A stretch of DNA of 53,702 nt from Spirochaetota bacterium (GTDB lineage: Bacteria; Spirochaetota; UBA4802; JAFGDQ01), in the NCBI GenBank assembly GCA_016934735.1, contig JAFGSG010000018.1, positions 1 to 53,702 of the forward strand, read 5' to 3'. This document shows, one piece after another, positions 8,401-16,608 of this stretch. The notes below the pieces were generated by a model that was not told the DNA's origin, searched no databases, and was given only the letters and a program-made list of their open reading frames with translations. Each line of letters opens with the position of its first letter. Within the stretch, counting starts at the first letter, position 1. The position numbers were made by a program, and so were the translations under genes.

Positions 8401-10060
8401 AAAGGTTCCAAGGATGGCAGTCATCCTGCAGCGGATGGTATTCAGCATAAACGGCTCGTACGGTGTACTGAATACGCGTAATCCGGAGTCCGGCGAGGGC
8501 ATGCATTTATTCTGTCATGAGAGCATCTTTGGAGATGATATCATGACTGGCAATATTATTCCGCATGAGCTTTTTTTCCACAGACATGATGAAATTAAAG
8601 CGGAGCACCCGGAGGTTGCCGGCTTTTTGGCTCAGTTCAAAGCGCCGCTTGAGCAGTCATATAAGGACGGCCTGACTGTTGAATATGTCATTGAGAACGG
8701 GAAATTTTATGTTCTGCAAATTAATCATCTTAATAAATCCGCTCAGGCAGCTGTTATTATTGCATTTGATCTTCTTAATGAAGGCATATTGACACGGGAT
8801 GAAGTATTCAAATTTATTACCCCGCAATATCTTAAGCGTCTGGAATCATCATCATTCTATGGGAAAGAGAAGGCTGATCTGGCGGCCATGGGCCGGGGGG
8901 TTTCCATCCTTCCCCGTCTGCTGACATCGGGGAAGGCATATTTTTCAAATGAAGCTGTTTTATCTGCATATAAGCAGGGAGAACGTGAACTGATCCTTAT
9001 AAAGGAGGGTTTCGATCCTGCAGCGGATCTTGCCGCACAGGAATGCTGTTCCGGCCTGTGTGCTTTAGGGAATGCTGTTGTCCACACAAGGCAGTGGGCC
9101 TGGGCGAATAATATAGCCTGCCTGTTCGACCTGGAACGTGTCGGGCTGAAATTTAATCAGGGGGAATTGCATTGCCCCGGCAATATAATAGTACGCGAAG
9201 GAGACTGGGTTACGATCTCTTCAAAAAATGCGACATTATATCTGGGCAGGGCTGTTCAGAAACGTAACAGCCTAATGTCGCTTTATGCGGGGGAGGCTGT
9301 TGATTTTGAATCTGATGATGACAGGAGATATCTGAACAAACTTCTTGCCTGCTACCGGGAATACAAGAGTCTTCTTGGAGAAATCGATGTTGAACACATT
9401 GATGATCTTTCCTCGCTTCGCGATTATATCCGTAAACATGAACGCGAACAAAACCAGATAAAAGTACGCAACATTGCAAACCGATGGATTCGCGGACACC
9501 TGCAGGGCTTTGTGCAGGATGTATTACATCTGGGTTTTGGGGATCATATTAATGTAAAACCTATATTCCAGGCTATGGAGCAGGATGTATTGTATCTGTT
9601 CTATACAGAAGCCGTAAAGCTCCGCCTACCGAATCCCGGATTTTCTATCCTGGGATTTTATCTTCCATCCTATGACCGTTCTTTCTGGGAGGGTTTCAGG
9701 GAGGATCCTGAAGCTGTGGCATATCTTGTCGGCGAACGCCTTTATTATCTGGCCTATTTCGATCTTCGCGCATATTATGGAGATCGCGGCCGTCAGATCG
9801 AGTCGGCGCTGGAAAAGACTGGAGTTAAACAGGAGGATGTGGACATAACAAAAGAGCTGGTCCTCAATGATGAACATTTCATGACTCTGAGATTTTCCGA
9901 TGTTGATCTGGATATAGTCCTTTCTAAAAGTTCCGGGCAGGTAGCTAACGTTATTTCTTTATTGAGAGATATTCGTCCGCAGGATTTAAGTGAATGGCAG
10001 CGTGGGCGCCTTGAACGCAATCTTGGGATCACATTGGACACAATGTGGATTTATGATTAA
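5402..10060 (+). CDS. Tandem duplicated PPDK-like protein (ATP-grasp + phosphohistidine domains, no PEP barrel)
   Basis: The 1552-residue protein is one unit repeated twice (about 20-775 and 800-1552). Each unit has a PPDK-type nucleotide-binding region, a swivelling phosphohistidine domain and a helical tail of unknown function. PPDK residues conserved by eye are Lys41, Arg104, Glu329, Gln341 and His462 in copy 1, and Lys822, Arg885, Glu1094, Gln1106 and His1228 in copy 2. The SVRS..PG..DT segment is visible in both. The histidine loop reads NAVVH rather than GGxTSH, and the C-terminal PEP/pyruvate barrel is absent from both. It may phosphorylate itself from ATP, but cannot complete the PPDK reaction alone. 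The TTG at 5402 has GAAGGAG 7 bases upstream; the ATG at 5408 would place it 13 away. Probably one operon with the enolase fusion. Confidence 0.82.
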   Translation: MPMDKDRINSSPEPSGETGGREYIFIPGRDAGLDAALVGDKTINLLNARSVGCTVPEFVVIKSTAYGLQKDKLEHIVREAVSGLEKLTGKKLGSVDHPLIFSIREICSRYIPGYLPTSLCIGMTIEQIPALKKEIGEQAAIHTYIKALEELLRASNPEKENDIQQYISFLKRNHPVYEYFDNEQTREYIRLLELQTSEIDPLLLSDPMRQVLYVVEHLYNDFRLREESLSISIKEEYPRPALIFQRMAWSIAGWYGLLNTRDPDTGQGIHLTFRERIFGDEIMTGGMKPQSMSFDTPEEMSGTFSGLSRFITQYKSGLEKLYHDALTLEVVFDGCVLHVLQVNTLEKSPEAAFIIVFDLIREGLLPETDIMNIIRPMHVKRLSAPLSYKASSAQKLLGSGISVLPRTMVTGKVYFTNESFLRALEAGETEVIILKEFFDTVRDKDILLKASGIAALGNAVVHVRQIALREVTPFLYDLQKGGLMFRDGKLTNGIETIEEGEWVSISSKEHSLYRGKAVQQRSMFSLLMEQAEVAFRSEKEENLYRKLAENYRMYLELMARIGKERFSTFDDAYRYITLAGKDGLEKVKAEVDSWAARNIDVLVEAFLNVDYGDHSKIREVFTMLSVEHRNEFYSRIAAKRIENVGFGTLGALLPELDLVFWQQFTDRPDDILYLIKEKLYHYAYEDIKSEHGDRGRALRSFLRNEGVSIDRLDITVTFVKSDKQLMPLKYCGVDLNMLSQKASGKVKDFIDILKGLKHSDFSDWDAGRIEKALGIRMDADVLQDKTAGWTMHQPIIENDQIKQYLFTGRESGIMDPNLIGDKGVNLYTAQKFGCSVPEFVILTSALHGAGNDEREQAISEALQVLGSMTGLGYGDMNRPLIISVRSVCAKYIPGYLDTALCIGVTRGMLPALCSRYSEGSALRIYIKNLEALFRILSPESSLLSDSRAGKHDYVQYLEREIAKTDSSVLDSPKRQLAAVLNHLYADFDSKADVLAVTTSEKVPRMAVILQRMVFSINGSYGVLNTRNPESGEGMHLFCHESIFGDDIMTGNIIPHELFFHRHDEIKAEHPEVAGFLAQFKAPLEQSYKDGLTVEYVIENGKFYVLQINHLNKSAQAAVIIAFDLLNEGILTRDEVFKFITPQYLKRLESSSFYGKEKADLAAMGRGVSILPRLLTSGKAYFSNEAVLSAYKQGERELILIKEGFDPAADLAAQECCSGLCALGNAVVHTRQWAWANNIACLFDLERVGLKFNQGELHCPGNIIVREGDWVTISSKNATLYLGRAVQKRNSLMSLYAGEAVDFESDDDRRYLNKLLACYREYKSLLGEIDVEHIDDLSSLRDYIRKHEREQNQIKVRNIANRWIRGHLQGFVQDVLHLGFGDHINVKPIFQAMEQDVLYLFYTEAVKLRLPNPGFSILGFYLPSYDRSFWEGFREDPEAVAYLVGERLYYLAYFDLRAYYGDRGRQIESALEKTGVKQEDVDITKELVLNDEHFMTLRFSDVDLDIVLSKSSGQVANVISLLRDIRPQDLSEWQRGRLERNLGITLDTMWIYD

Positions 10061-10153
10061 CAGATTTTTGGTTTTATCTGAAAATTGCTGATTAATTAAT
10101 GGAGGGCGGGTGTCTTGTGATTTCTCTAGTTTTTTATTTAAAAGGGTTTTATG

Positions 10154-10226
10154 CAGGCCACGAGGGATTTGAACCCCCAGCCCTCGGTTTTGGAGACCGA
10201 TGCTCTGCCAGTTGAGCTAGTGGCCT
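10154..10226 (-). tRNA. tRNA-Trp (anticodon CCA)
   Basis: The minus strand folds as a complete cloverleaf of 73 bases. The 7-bp acceptor stem AGGCCAC / GTGGCCT is perfectly paired, and the D-arm starts GCTC and closes GAGC. The anticodon stem TCGGT / ACCGA encloses CTCCAAA, giving anticodon CCA for tryptophan. The T-arm is GGGGGTTCAAATCCCTC-like. The discriminator base is G, as in bacterial tRNA-Trp. The 3' CCA is not encoded (GCAT follows), so a CCA-adding enzyme is needed. The 3' end faces the two large fusion genes. Confidence 0.95.
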
Positions 10227-10302
10227 ATGTTTGAGAATCAGTTTAAAGAAAAAATAAAAAAGATTATTTTTGTCAAGTAAAATAATAACGGATAAATATT
10301 TT

Positions 10303-11742
10303 TCAATAATATTTGCCCATAATAGAATCTTCGAATAAATATTTCTGATTGTCGGTTGTCTCTTCAAATTGAATCGGATAATCGCCGTTAAAGCATGCCA
10401 TACAAAATTGCATTTCAGGTTTGTTCACGGCTTTTAACATTGTTTCAATTGTAAGATATTGTATAGAATCTACTCTCAGATATTTTCTTATTTCTTCCAC
10501 AGTATGAGTTGCGGCAATAAGTTCGCTGCGCGTAGGTATGTCTATGCCATAGAAACACGGGAATTTAGTGGGAGGAGCAGATATTCTGATATGTATTTCG
10601 GTAGCTCCTGCATTTCTCAGCATCTTAATGATTTTTCTCATGGTTGTCCCTCTCATAATCGAGTCATCGACCACTATTATCCTTTTGTCTTTAATTGCTG
10701 ATTTGATTACATTATATTTTATCTTTGCTCCGAAATCCCTTATTTTTTGTGAAGGTTCTATGAATGTCCTGCCAATGTAATGGCTGCGTATCATACCGGA
10801 CTCGAACGGGATGCCTGATTCTTTCGCATAGCCGAGAGCGGCGACTATCGAGGAATCCGGGATTGGTATAACTATGTCCGCATCAACAGGTGATTGCCTG
10901 TAAAGAATTCGGCCGAGTGCTATTCTCATGTCGTAAACCGAGTTATTGAATATTATGCTGTCCGGCCTGGAGAAATAAATATACTCAAAAATACATAGCG
11001 ACTGCTTTCCTCTATTAAAAGGATAATATGATTTTAGACCGTATCTGGTTATTTCCACAAGCTCGCCAGGTTCTATTTCTCTTACATATTGGGCATTTAT
11101 AATATCAAACGCGCATGTTTCAGATGCAAGAACATATGCATTCTCTAGTTTTCCGAGCACAAGCGGCCTGAACCCGTTTGGGTCTCTTGCAGCGTATATA
11201 GTATCTTTGTTCATCACAAGCAGGGAATAAGCGCCTTTAATCTGCTCTAACGCGATTATCAATGCTTTTGAAAAATCGCTTTGCCCGGATCTTGCCATAA
11301 GATGCACTATTATTTCCGAATCGATAGAAGTCTGGAATATAGATCCTTGTCTTTCAAGGCTGCTCCTTAGAGAAGCGGTATTGACAAGATTTCCGTTGTG
11401 AGAAAGCACCATTGGCCCTAGAATTGAATCCGCCCTGAGAGGCTGAGCATTCCTGAGAAAAGAAGAGCCGGTTGTGGAGTATCTGTTATGTCCAATAGCC
11501 ATGTGTCCGCGAAGATTTATGATGTCTTCTTCTTTTGCAAATACGTCGGTAACCTCGCCCATGCCGGCATAACGATAAATATGTTCACCATCGGACGATG
11601 CTATTCCTGCGGATTCCTGGCCTCTGTGCTGAAGCGTGTATAGCCCGAGATATGTAAGATTCGACGCGTCTTCACGACCGAATACGCCGAAAATGCCGCA
11701 TTCCTCTCTTGGTTTACATGATCTGGTATAATAATTCCCCAT
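10303..11742 (-). CDS. purF: Amidophosphoribosyltransferase
   Basis: PurF catalyses the first committed step of purine synthesis, PRPP plus glutamine to phosphoribosylamine. The 479-residue product starts with a 14-residue propeptide ahead of CGIFGVFGR, so Cys15 should become the catalytic N-terminal nucleophile after self-cleavage. The glutaminase domain is followed by a PRTase domain with the PRPP loop VVDDSIMRGTT. The C-terminal CMACFNGDYP motif with upstream cysteines marks the iron-sulfur, Bacillus-type enzyme, which is oxygen-sensitive and suits an anaerobe. The start ATG has a strong GGAGG 5 bases upstream. It ends 76 bases before the tRNA-Trp gene on the same strand. Confidence 0.96.
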   Translation of the reverse strand: MGNYYTRSCKPREECGIFGVFGREDASNLTYLGLYTLQHRGQESAGIASSDGEHIYRYAGMGEVTDVFAKEEDIINLRGHMAIGHNRYSTTGSSFLRNAQPLRADSILGPMVLSHNGNLVNTASLRSSLERQGSIFQTSIDSEIIVHLMARSGQSDFSKALIIALEQIKGAYSLLVMNKDTIYAARDPNGFRPLVLGKLENAYVLASETCAFDIINAQYVREIEPGELVEITRYGLKSYYPFNRGKQSLCIFEYIYFSRPDSIIFNNSVYDMRIALGRILYRQSPVDADIVIPIPDSSIVAALGYAKESGIPFESGMIRSHYIGRTFIEPSQKIRDFGAKIKYNVIKSAIKDKRIIVVDDSIMRGTTMRKIIKMLRNAGATEIHIRISAPPTKFPCFYGIDIPTRSELIAATHTVEEIRKYLRVDSIQYLTIETMLKAVNKPEMQFCMACFNGDYPIQFEETTDNQKYLFEDSIMGKYY

Positions 11743-12059
11743 TTATCCTCCGGAACAATTACATAAAGAATACAAAAAAATATAGAATTTTATTATATTT
11801 GTTAAGGTTTTAAATCCGTAAAAGTTAATTACGATTTAATGCCCGTAACGAATATAATAAATATAATTATTACTGGGGAATATATTAAGGCAAGTATTAT
11901 AAAAAATGCATTTTTTTAATAAGATAATTGACTAATATAAATAGATTTCCTAACATAACAATGTCAAATGTTGATCAGAATTGGATATTTTGATTAATTG
12001 TCAATCATTTTTAAATGAATGCTCATGTATAACTATTATTTAAGTCAAGGAGTAAAGAG
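11743..12059. other. AT-rich divergent intergenic region, purF / unknown gene
   Basis: The 317-base gap lies between divergent genes. It holds the ribosome sites of both: GGAGG just before purF, and AAGGAG at 12047-12052 before the gene at 12060. The rest is extremely A/T-rich and I could not pick a reliable promoter. No purine riboswitch core, repeat or small gene was recognised. Confidence 0.4.
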
Positions 12060-12677
12060 ATGAAGGTAATTCATATCATAAAAAAAATTGAGGCAATTGA
12101 CGAGGATGTTAAAGAACTCCGGAAACTAGAAAAATCTCTTGCCAAGGATAAATCCTTCTCAACTCCGATTTATATATCTATAGAAAAACAAATAAATATT
12201 CTTCTGGGCGACAGAATAAAACTTCTTGAATTATCAATTTCCAATCCTCCTCTTAATTTATTAAAGGATATTGAGGGAACAGACGCAATAGAAACTGTTG
12301 AAAAAAAAACCGCTAAACCGGCACAACCTTCAAAGCCTATAAAAAAATCAAAATCGAAAAAAGTGAAACCATCTCCAATCACTGCAGAGGAACTGGATGA
12401 AATTGAAGAAATAGACGATATAGGCATATTAACTCAGGATTTAATTGATGAAAAATTCGCCAGGCTGAAAGAAGAAAAAGATCTTAATGATAGAAAAAAG
12501 TCAATAGCAGTCAGTATGCAAATAGAGGAGGATGATATAGATGATGATATAAAGGATGAAAGTATTAAGCTCCTGGATGTTGCTCTTGAAAGCGGCTCTC
12601 TTAATAAGAGTTCTTTAGAAAAGGAGAGAAAGAAAGTAAGATTTTTTAAAGATAATTTTCCGGGCGGAGATTATTAG
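12060..12677 (+). CDS. Uncharacterised Lys/Glu-rich cytoplasmic protein
   Basis: I do not recognise this 205-residue protein. The first 60 residues form a charged, coiled-coil-like helical region with KKIEAIDEDVKELRKLEKSL. It is followed by a lysine-, proline- and serine-rich linker (about residues 80-108). An acidic segment with runs of Glu, Asp and Ile comes next, and the tail is basic, ending FKDNFPGGDY. There is no signal peptide, membrane segment or cysteine. The start is supported by AAGGAG 7 bases upstream. It converges with the adenylate cyclase gene, 27 bases away. The layout suggests an adaptor or structural protein with a disordered middle, but nothing firmer can be said. Confidence 0.7.
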   Translation: MKVIHIIKKIEAIDEDVKELRKLEKSLAKDKSFSTPIYISIEKQINILLGDRIKLLELSISNPPLNLLKDIEGTDAIETVEKKTAKPAQPSKPIKKSKSKKVKPSPITAEELDEIEEIDDIGILTQDLIDEKFARLKEEKDLNDRKKSIAVSMQIEEDDIDDDIKDESIKLLDVALESGSLNKSSLEKERKKVRFFKDNFPGGDY

Positions 12678-12704
12678 ACTTTTCATAAAAGTATCATTGG
12701 ATTT

Positions 12705-15443
12705 TTAAGTTTTTTTCATTCCTTTCTCGATCATGGATTCTATTTTGTATTTCTCCAGAAAGTATGCCGTGCTTCCCATCGCAGAGTGATCTTTCTTGCT
12801 GAAGGCTAGATCTCTTACTATTGTGGTTATAGTTATGCCTCGTTTTTTATCCTGCATGAGTTTTTCTGAAATACTTCCAAGGTTTTTAAAGGAAACAAAT
12901 CCCGACGAGCTTTTGTCCTGGTATACAATATTATAAAATGTTTCATCCCCGCGTTTTTCAATAGCCGCGGCAAGTCCGCGTTTGTTTTCGGAAATTAGTA
13001 TAAGCTTACCTTTTATATTCGCGGTTTCATCGACAACGGTCAGCTCGCCGAATTTATCGGTTTTTAATTTGTTGATTTTTGTTTCATTTTTTTTAACGCC
13101 TGAATTTTCAAATGTCTTGGAGAGGCGTTTGAACAGGTTTTGGCAGAAATCGTAAAGGTAAATCAGGAATTCTTCTTTCATTGTAAGAGGCTTTATGAAT
13201 GAAAATAAATTGCCGCTTTCATTCATTATATATGTTATGAGAAAATTTCCTTTTTCTTCATAAGCTAATGCGATTGAATATTTTTCCGCGAGGCTTTTCA
13301 TAACAGAAAGAGGCGCCAATGCGGGATCACCGGTAAAAAAACCATAGGCAATTTGTTTTTTTGGTTTTAATGTAACTGCAGTTAAAAGACTAAATATATT
13401 CGGATAAATATCGTTTTCAATTTTTTTCCCGTCCCGTGTTATCATAATGAATTTATTTTGAATATTAGCAATAAACCGGGCGGATGCCGTCTTTTCATCT
13501 TCAATAATTACTGAATAGGCTTCTTTGAATAAGCTGATTATTCTTTTATAAGGTTTTTTGTAAGGATCGGGAGTATTAATAGCGCAGTAATTATCAAAAT
13601 TTTTTTTAAGTCTGCATCCGTCCTTTAAAACCGTAAAAAGTATATTTATAATATCTTCCTCGGAATGAAATTCCTTTAAATATGATTCGCCCCAGCTGGT
13701 GTGATAAAGAAAATGTACGGTTTGAATATCTTCAGCGTTTTCAATATCGAAATTTAAAATAATAAAGTTTAATAAATTGAAAACAGTCTCCAGAAAGTAT
13801 TGATTCTTTAAAGCGATCCGATCTTCCTTGAAAAAATTTGAGCTCTGATCCAGAAGGCTCAGGACCTGCTGCTGATTGATTCTTGTATATCCGGACTGTA
13901 TATTTAGTCTGGTAAATGTGGGATAATAAATTTGATTTAAAGAAGTCCACACAAGTAGTTTAAGGAGATTGTTTTCAGTTTTTAAAGTGGTGGTTATAAA
14001 ACTGTCTGTTTTTACAACATTTCTTTTATAAAGTCTCCATTCAATATTATCAATGGTCTGGTTAACAGGCTCAATGTAGAGTACAGGTTCTGAAGGAGTG
14101 TCTTTAAACGTGATAAACTGCTCAATTTTTTCCGGCTCACGTTTAAAATGGGTTTTAATTTTTCTGGTCAGGAGCAAGAAGTCATTTTCTGAGACTTTTT
14201 TTGATAATTTTAAAGTGGGGAATTGTTCAGATATATTTTTATAGCATAAAAGCATAAATTTTTTTACGGAATCCCAGAAATCCATAACCTTGTTAAAATC
14301 CCACGTATCAAAGTTATCCAGATCGGTTACTATATCCATATTCCATTGCCATTCTTTGGCGTATTGGAACATTATGACAACTTTATAGGGAATGTTTTTG
14401 TTGTCTTTTACACCTGTGTATTTGGAAAGCTGGGGGTCTATCTTCAGGTATAAGTTTTTTTTCAGCATATCTAAAAGATTTTTATCGTGTATTTTCGAGC
14501 AGTAATAGTCGTATACTTCGGTAAACATCATCAGGTAAGAATCCAGAGCTATGTTATCATAATTTCCCTTCTGCACGTTTACTTTTACTTTCTGGCTCAT
14601 TAGTTTTGAATCCGCAGCAGAAAGATATTTTTCCAATAGTCCGATCTTAATAAGAGATTTGAAGGGATTGCCCAGTGATTTAATGATCTGAAATAAAGCT
14701 GCACCCAGAAAGTCTTCTTTTGATATTTCATACAGATTGCCTAGGTCCACAAAATCGTTTTCCGCCATTTCCTCGGGCAGTTTGGCAAATAGTTCATTAT
14801 ATTCTTTATCTTTAATATATTGAGGTACAGCCCACCAGAACGGAATTTTACCGCATATAATTATAGAGCTTCTGAAAAATTCGTCTTTCAATACAGCGCC
14901 TACTGTCGAACCGAAGGCTTCCTCTTCATCTTCAGCGAAAATATTTTGTTGAATAAGTTCAACTTCATTTATGAAAATATGAACCGGAAGTTTTATTTCC
15001 GTTTCTGCCCATTTCTGGATATTCTCAACCTTTCTTTTAAAAAGCTCGTAGCGCTCTTTAGTTATATCTTTTAGGTCAACGCAAACCCAATAATCAAAGT
15101 CTGATTTTTTATTATATGCGATCGTCCCTATACTTCCCATGATCGCCAGCATTTGAATAAAAGGTTTTTGTATTTTTGAAACTTCCACTGTGGTAGCGGG
15201 GAATTTTCCGCGGATAAATCTTTTTGTCTCTTCATCCAATTCATAATTGACTATTCCAAGCGGGACATCTCCTTCAATATAACCGGGGAATTTTTTATGA
15301 TTAACGCATAATAAAAACGGGATAGAATTAATGACCTTTTTGGTATTTGTATTACCTACAAATTGCTGAAAGCGCTGGAATTTAATTTTATTAAATTCCA
15401 GAAATTTATTTTTGTTATTTTCAATTACTTCGAGAAATTCCAT
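12705..15443 (-). CDS. Class I adenylate cyclase
   Basis: Makes cAMP from ATP in the cytoplasm. The N-terminal third carries the nucleotidyltransferase-type active site of enterobacterial CyaA: GSIGTIAYNKKSDFDYWV (residues 103-120), with Gly-Ser and the Asp115/Asp117 pair that should bind metal and ATP. At 912 residues it is a little longer than E. coli CyaA (848), and the C-terminal two thirds resembles the CyaA regulatory region in pattern only. Class I cyclases are best known from gammaproteobacteria, so its presence in this AT-rich background is notable. Two cNMP-binding GGDEF proteins at 23.4-25.4 kb are plausible receivers of its product. It is followed on the same strand by holA in the upstream direction, with a 135-base gap. 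Confidence 0.85.
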   Translation of the reverse strand: MEFLEVIENNKNKFLEFNKIKFQRFQQFVGNTNTKKVINSIPFLLCVNHKKFPGYIEGDVPLGIVNYELDEETKRFIRGKFPATTVEVSKIQKPFIQMLAIMGSIGTIAYNKKSDFDYWVCVDLKDITKERYELFKRKVENIQKWAETEIKLPVHIFINEVELIQQNIFAEDEEEAFGSTVGAVLKDEFFRSSIIICGKIPFWWAVPQYIKDKEYNELFAKLPEEMAENDFVDLGNLYEISKEDFLGAALFQIIKSLGNPFKSLIKIGLLEKYLSAADSKLMSQKVKVNVQKGNYDNIALDSYLMMFTEVYDYYCSKIHDKNLLDMLKKNLYLKIDPQLSKYTGVKDNKNIPYKVVIMFQYAKEWQWNMDIVTDLDNFDTWDFNKVMDFWDSVKKFMLLCYKNISEQFPTLKLSKKVSENDFLLLTRKIKTHFKREPEKIEQFITFKDTPSEPVLYIEPVNQTIDNIEWRLYKRNVVKTDSFITTTLKTENNLLKLLVWTSLNQIYYPTFTRLNIQSGYTRINQQQVLSLLDQSSNFFKEDRIALKNQYFLETVFNLLNFIILNFDIENAEDIQTVHFLYHTSWGESYLKEFHSEEDIINILFTVLKDGCRLKKNFDNYCAINTPDPYKKPYKRIISLFKEAYSVIIEDEKTASARFIANIQNKFIMITRDGKKIENDIYPNIFSLLTAVTLKPKKQIAYGFFTGDPALAPLSVMKSLAEKYSIALAYEEKGNFLITYIMNESGNLFSFIKPLTMKEEFLIYLYDFCQNLFKRLSKTFENSGVKKNETKINKLKTDKFGELTVVDETANIKGKLILISENKRGLAAAIEKRGDETFYNIVYQDKSSSGFVSFKNLGSISEKLMQDKKRGITITTIVRDLAFSKKDHSAMGSTAYFLEKYKIESMIEKGMKKT

Positions 15444-15578
15444 AGATTTTACTGTAATTTGTTTCCAATGGTTGCATTATTATTAAATTATTGGATGTAA
15501 CCATAAATATTACTTTAATACATGGGATATTCTTATTCAAGAAAAAATTCGGTCAAAAATTTCTTATCCTGTTTAATT

Positions 15579-16607
15579 TTAATTTATCGACCTTAAAAGA
15601 ATATTCGATGTAAGTTCAAAGATCGGATTGGATGAAAAGTTATTCGAATAACTTGAGCTCTTAATTTGACGGTCAGCTTGGTGAATCAAAGGAAAAATAT
15701 TTTTAATGCTGTCTGACGGGAATTGCTTCGCGCATTCAAGGAAATTTTTTGTATTTCTCGGAATAATCCCTAACTGGCCTATAGCTGCTTCGCTGTTTAT
15801 ACCTGTTTTTGTCAGATAATTATATTTTTCGATCAGTTCTGCCTGTTTCATTATGAGTTTCAATAATGCAAGCTCATGAGTTCCATTGTCAAGTACCTTC
15901 ATAAGCTGTGAAAAACTGTTTCTGTCTTTCCGGAATAATGAGTCAATGAATTCAAAGATGGATACATCTTTCGTATCGTGAATATATTCATTTATAATTA
16001 CCGGAGTTATTGTTTTTTCTCCGGAGTCTATAAGAATTTCAATAGCTTCGTCTATTTTTTTTATGTCTCTTCCGGTTAAATTAACGAGATGATTGACTGA
16101 TGTAATGTCAATTTTTATATCTTTTTTCCTGGCTGAATTTATTATATAGCTTGAAATATCATTATCGAATAATTTCCAGAATTGTATGATTTTAATTTTT
16201 TTTATGAATTTATTATCAACAACCGGCGGGACTTTATTTTCAGAGCAGGTCATAATTACTGTATTGGAATCCGGAAGGCAGTCTATTATTTCGCTTAATA
16301 ATTTTTTATCATCGCTTTTCGGTTTCAGTGAATCTATGTTCAGCATTACGCAAACTTTGCTTTCTGAGAACATGGAAGCAGATAGAGCGAATTCCGCAGC
16401 ATCCTGAAACTCGCCGGATTCCATATGGAATCTGCGGGTGGAGTAATTTTTTTCATCCTCGTTTTTTATTTTCATATCTATGATTTTACTGATTATCTTT
16501 TCTTTTTCTCCTTCCTCTTCGCCGAGAAAAAGATAAATACTTTCAAGCTTGTTTGAATTGAGTTCAGCTGTGAGTTGTTTTAAATTCGGATGTTTTTGAA
16601 ATGTCAT
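15579..16607 (-). CDS. holA: DNA polymerase III subunit delta
   Basis: The delta subunit of the clamp loader opens the beta sliding clamp. The 342-residue product has the family architecture: an N-terminal AAA+-like domain without Walker residues (YLFLGEEEGEKEKII near residues 22-38), a central SIFEFIDSLFRKD helix, and a C-terminal collar domain beginning near ELALLKLIMKQAELI. The ATG at 16607 was chosen; it has AAGGGA about 9 bases upstream and lies 2 bases from the lptE stop. An in-frame TTG at 16628 would add seven residues. lptE-holA adjacency is a common diderm arrangement and supports both calls. Confidence 0.88.
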   Translation of the reverse strand: MTFQKHPNLKQLTAELNSNKLESIYLFLGEEEGEKEKIISKIIDMKIKNEDEKNYSTRRFHMESGEFQDAAEFALSASMFSESKVCVMLNIDSLKPKSDDKKLLSEIIDCLPDSNTVIMTCSENKVPPVVDNKFIKKIKIIQFWKLFDNDISSYIINSARKKDIKIDITSVNHLVNLTGRDIKKIDEAIEILIDSGEKTITPVIINEYIHDTKDVSIFEFIDSLFRKDRNSFSQLMKVLDNGTHELALLKLIMKQAELIEKYNYLTKTGINSEAAIGQLGIIPRNTKNFLECAKQFPSDSIKNIFPLIHQADRQIKSSSYSNNFSSNPIFELTSNILLRSIN

Positions 16608-16608
16608 A

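Noticed and set aside
10149-10367. 72-residue open frame over the tRNA gene and the purF 3' end
   Set aside because: Most of it is the tRNA-Trp sequence read as protein.
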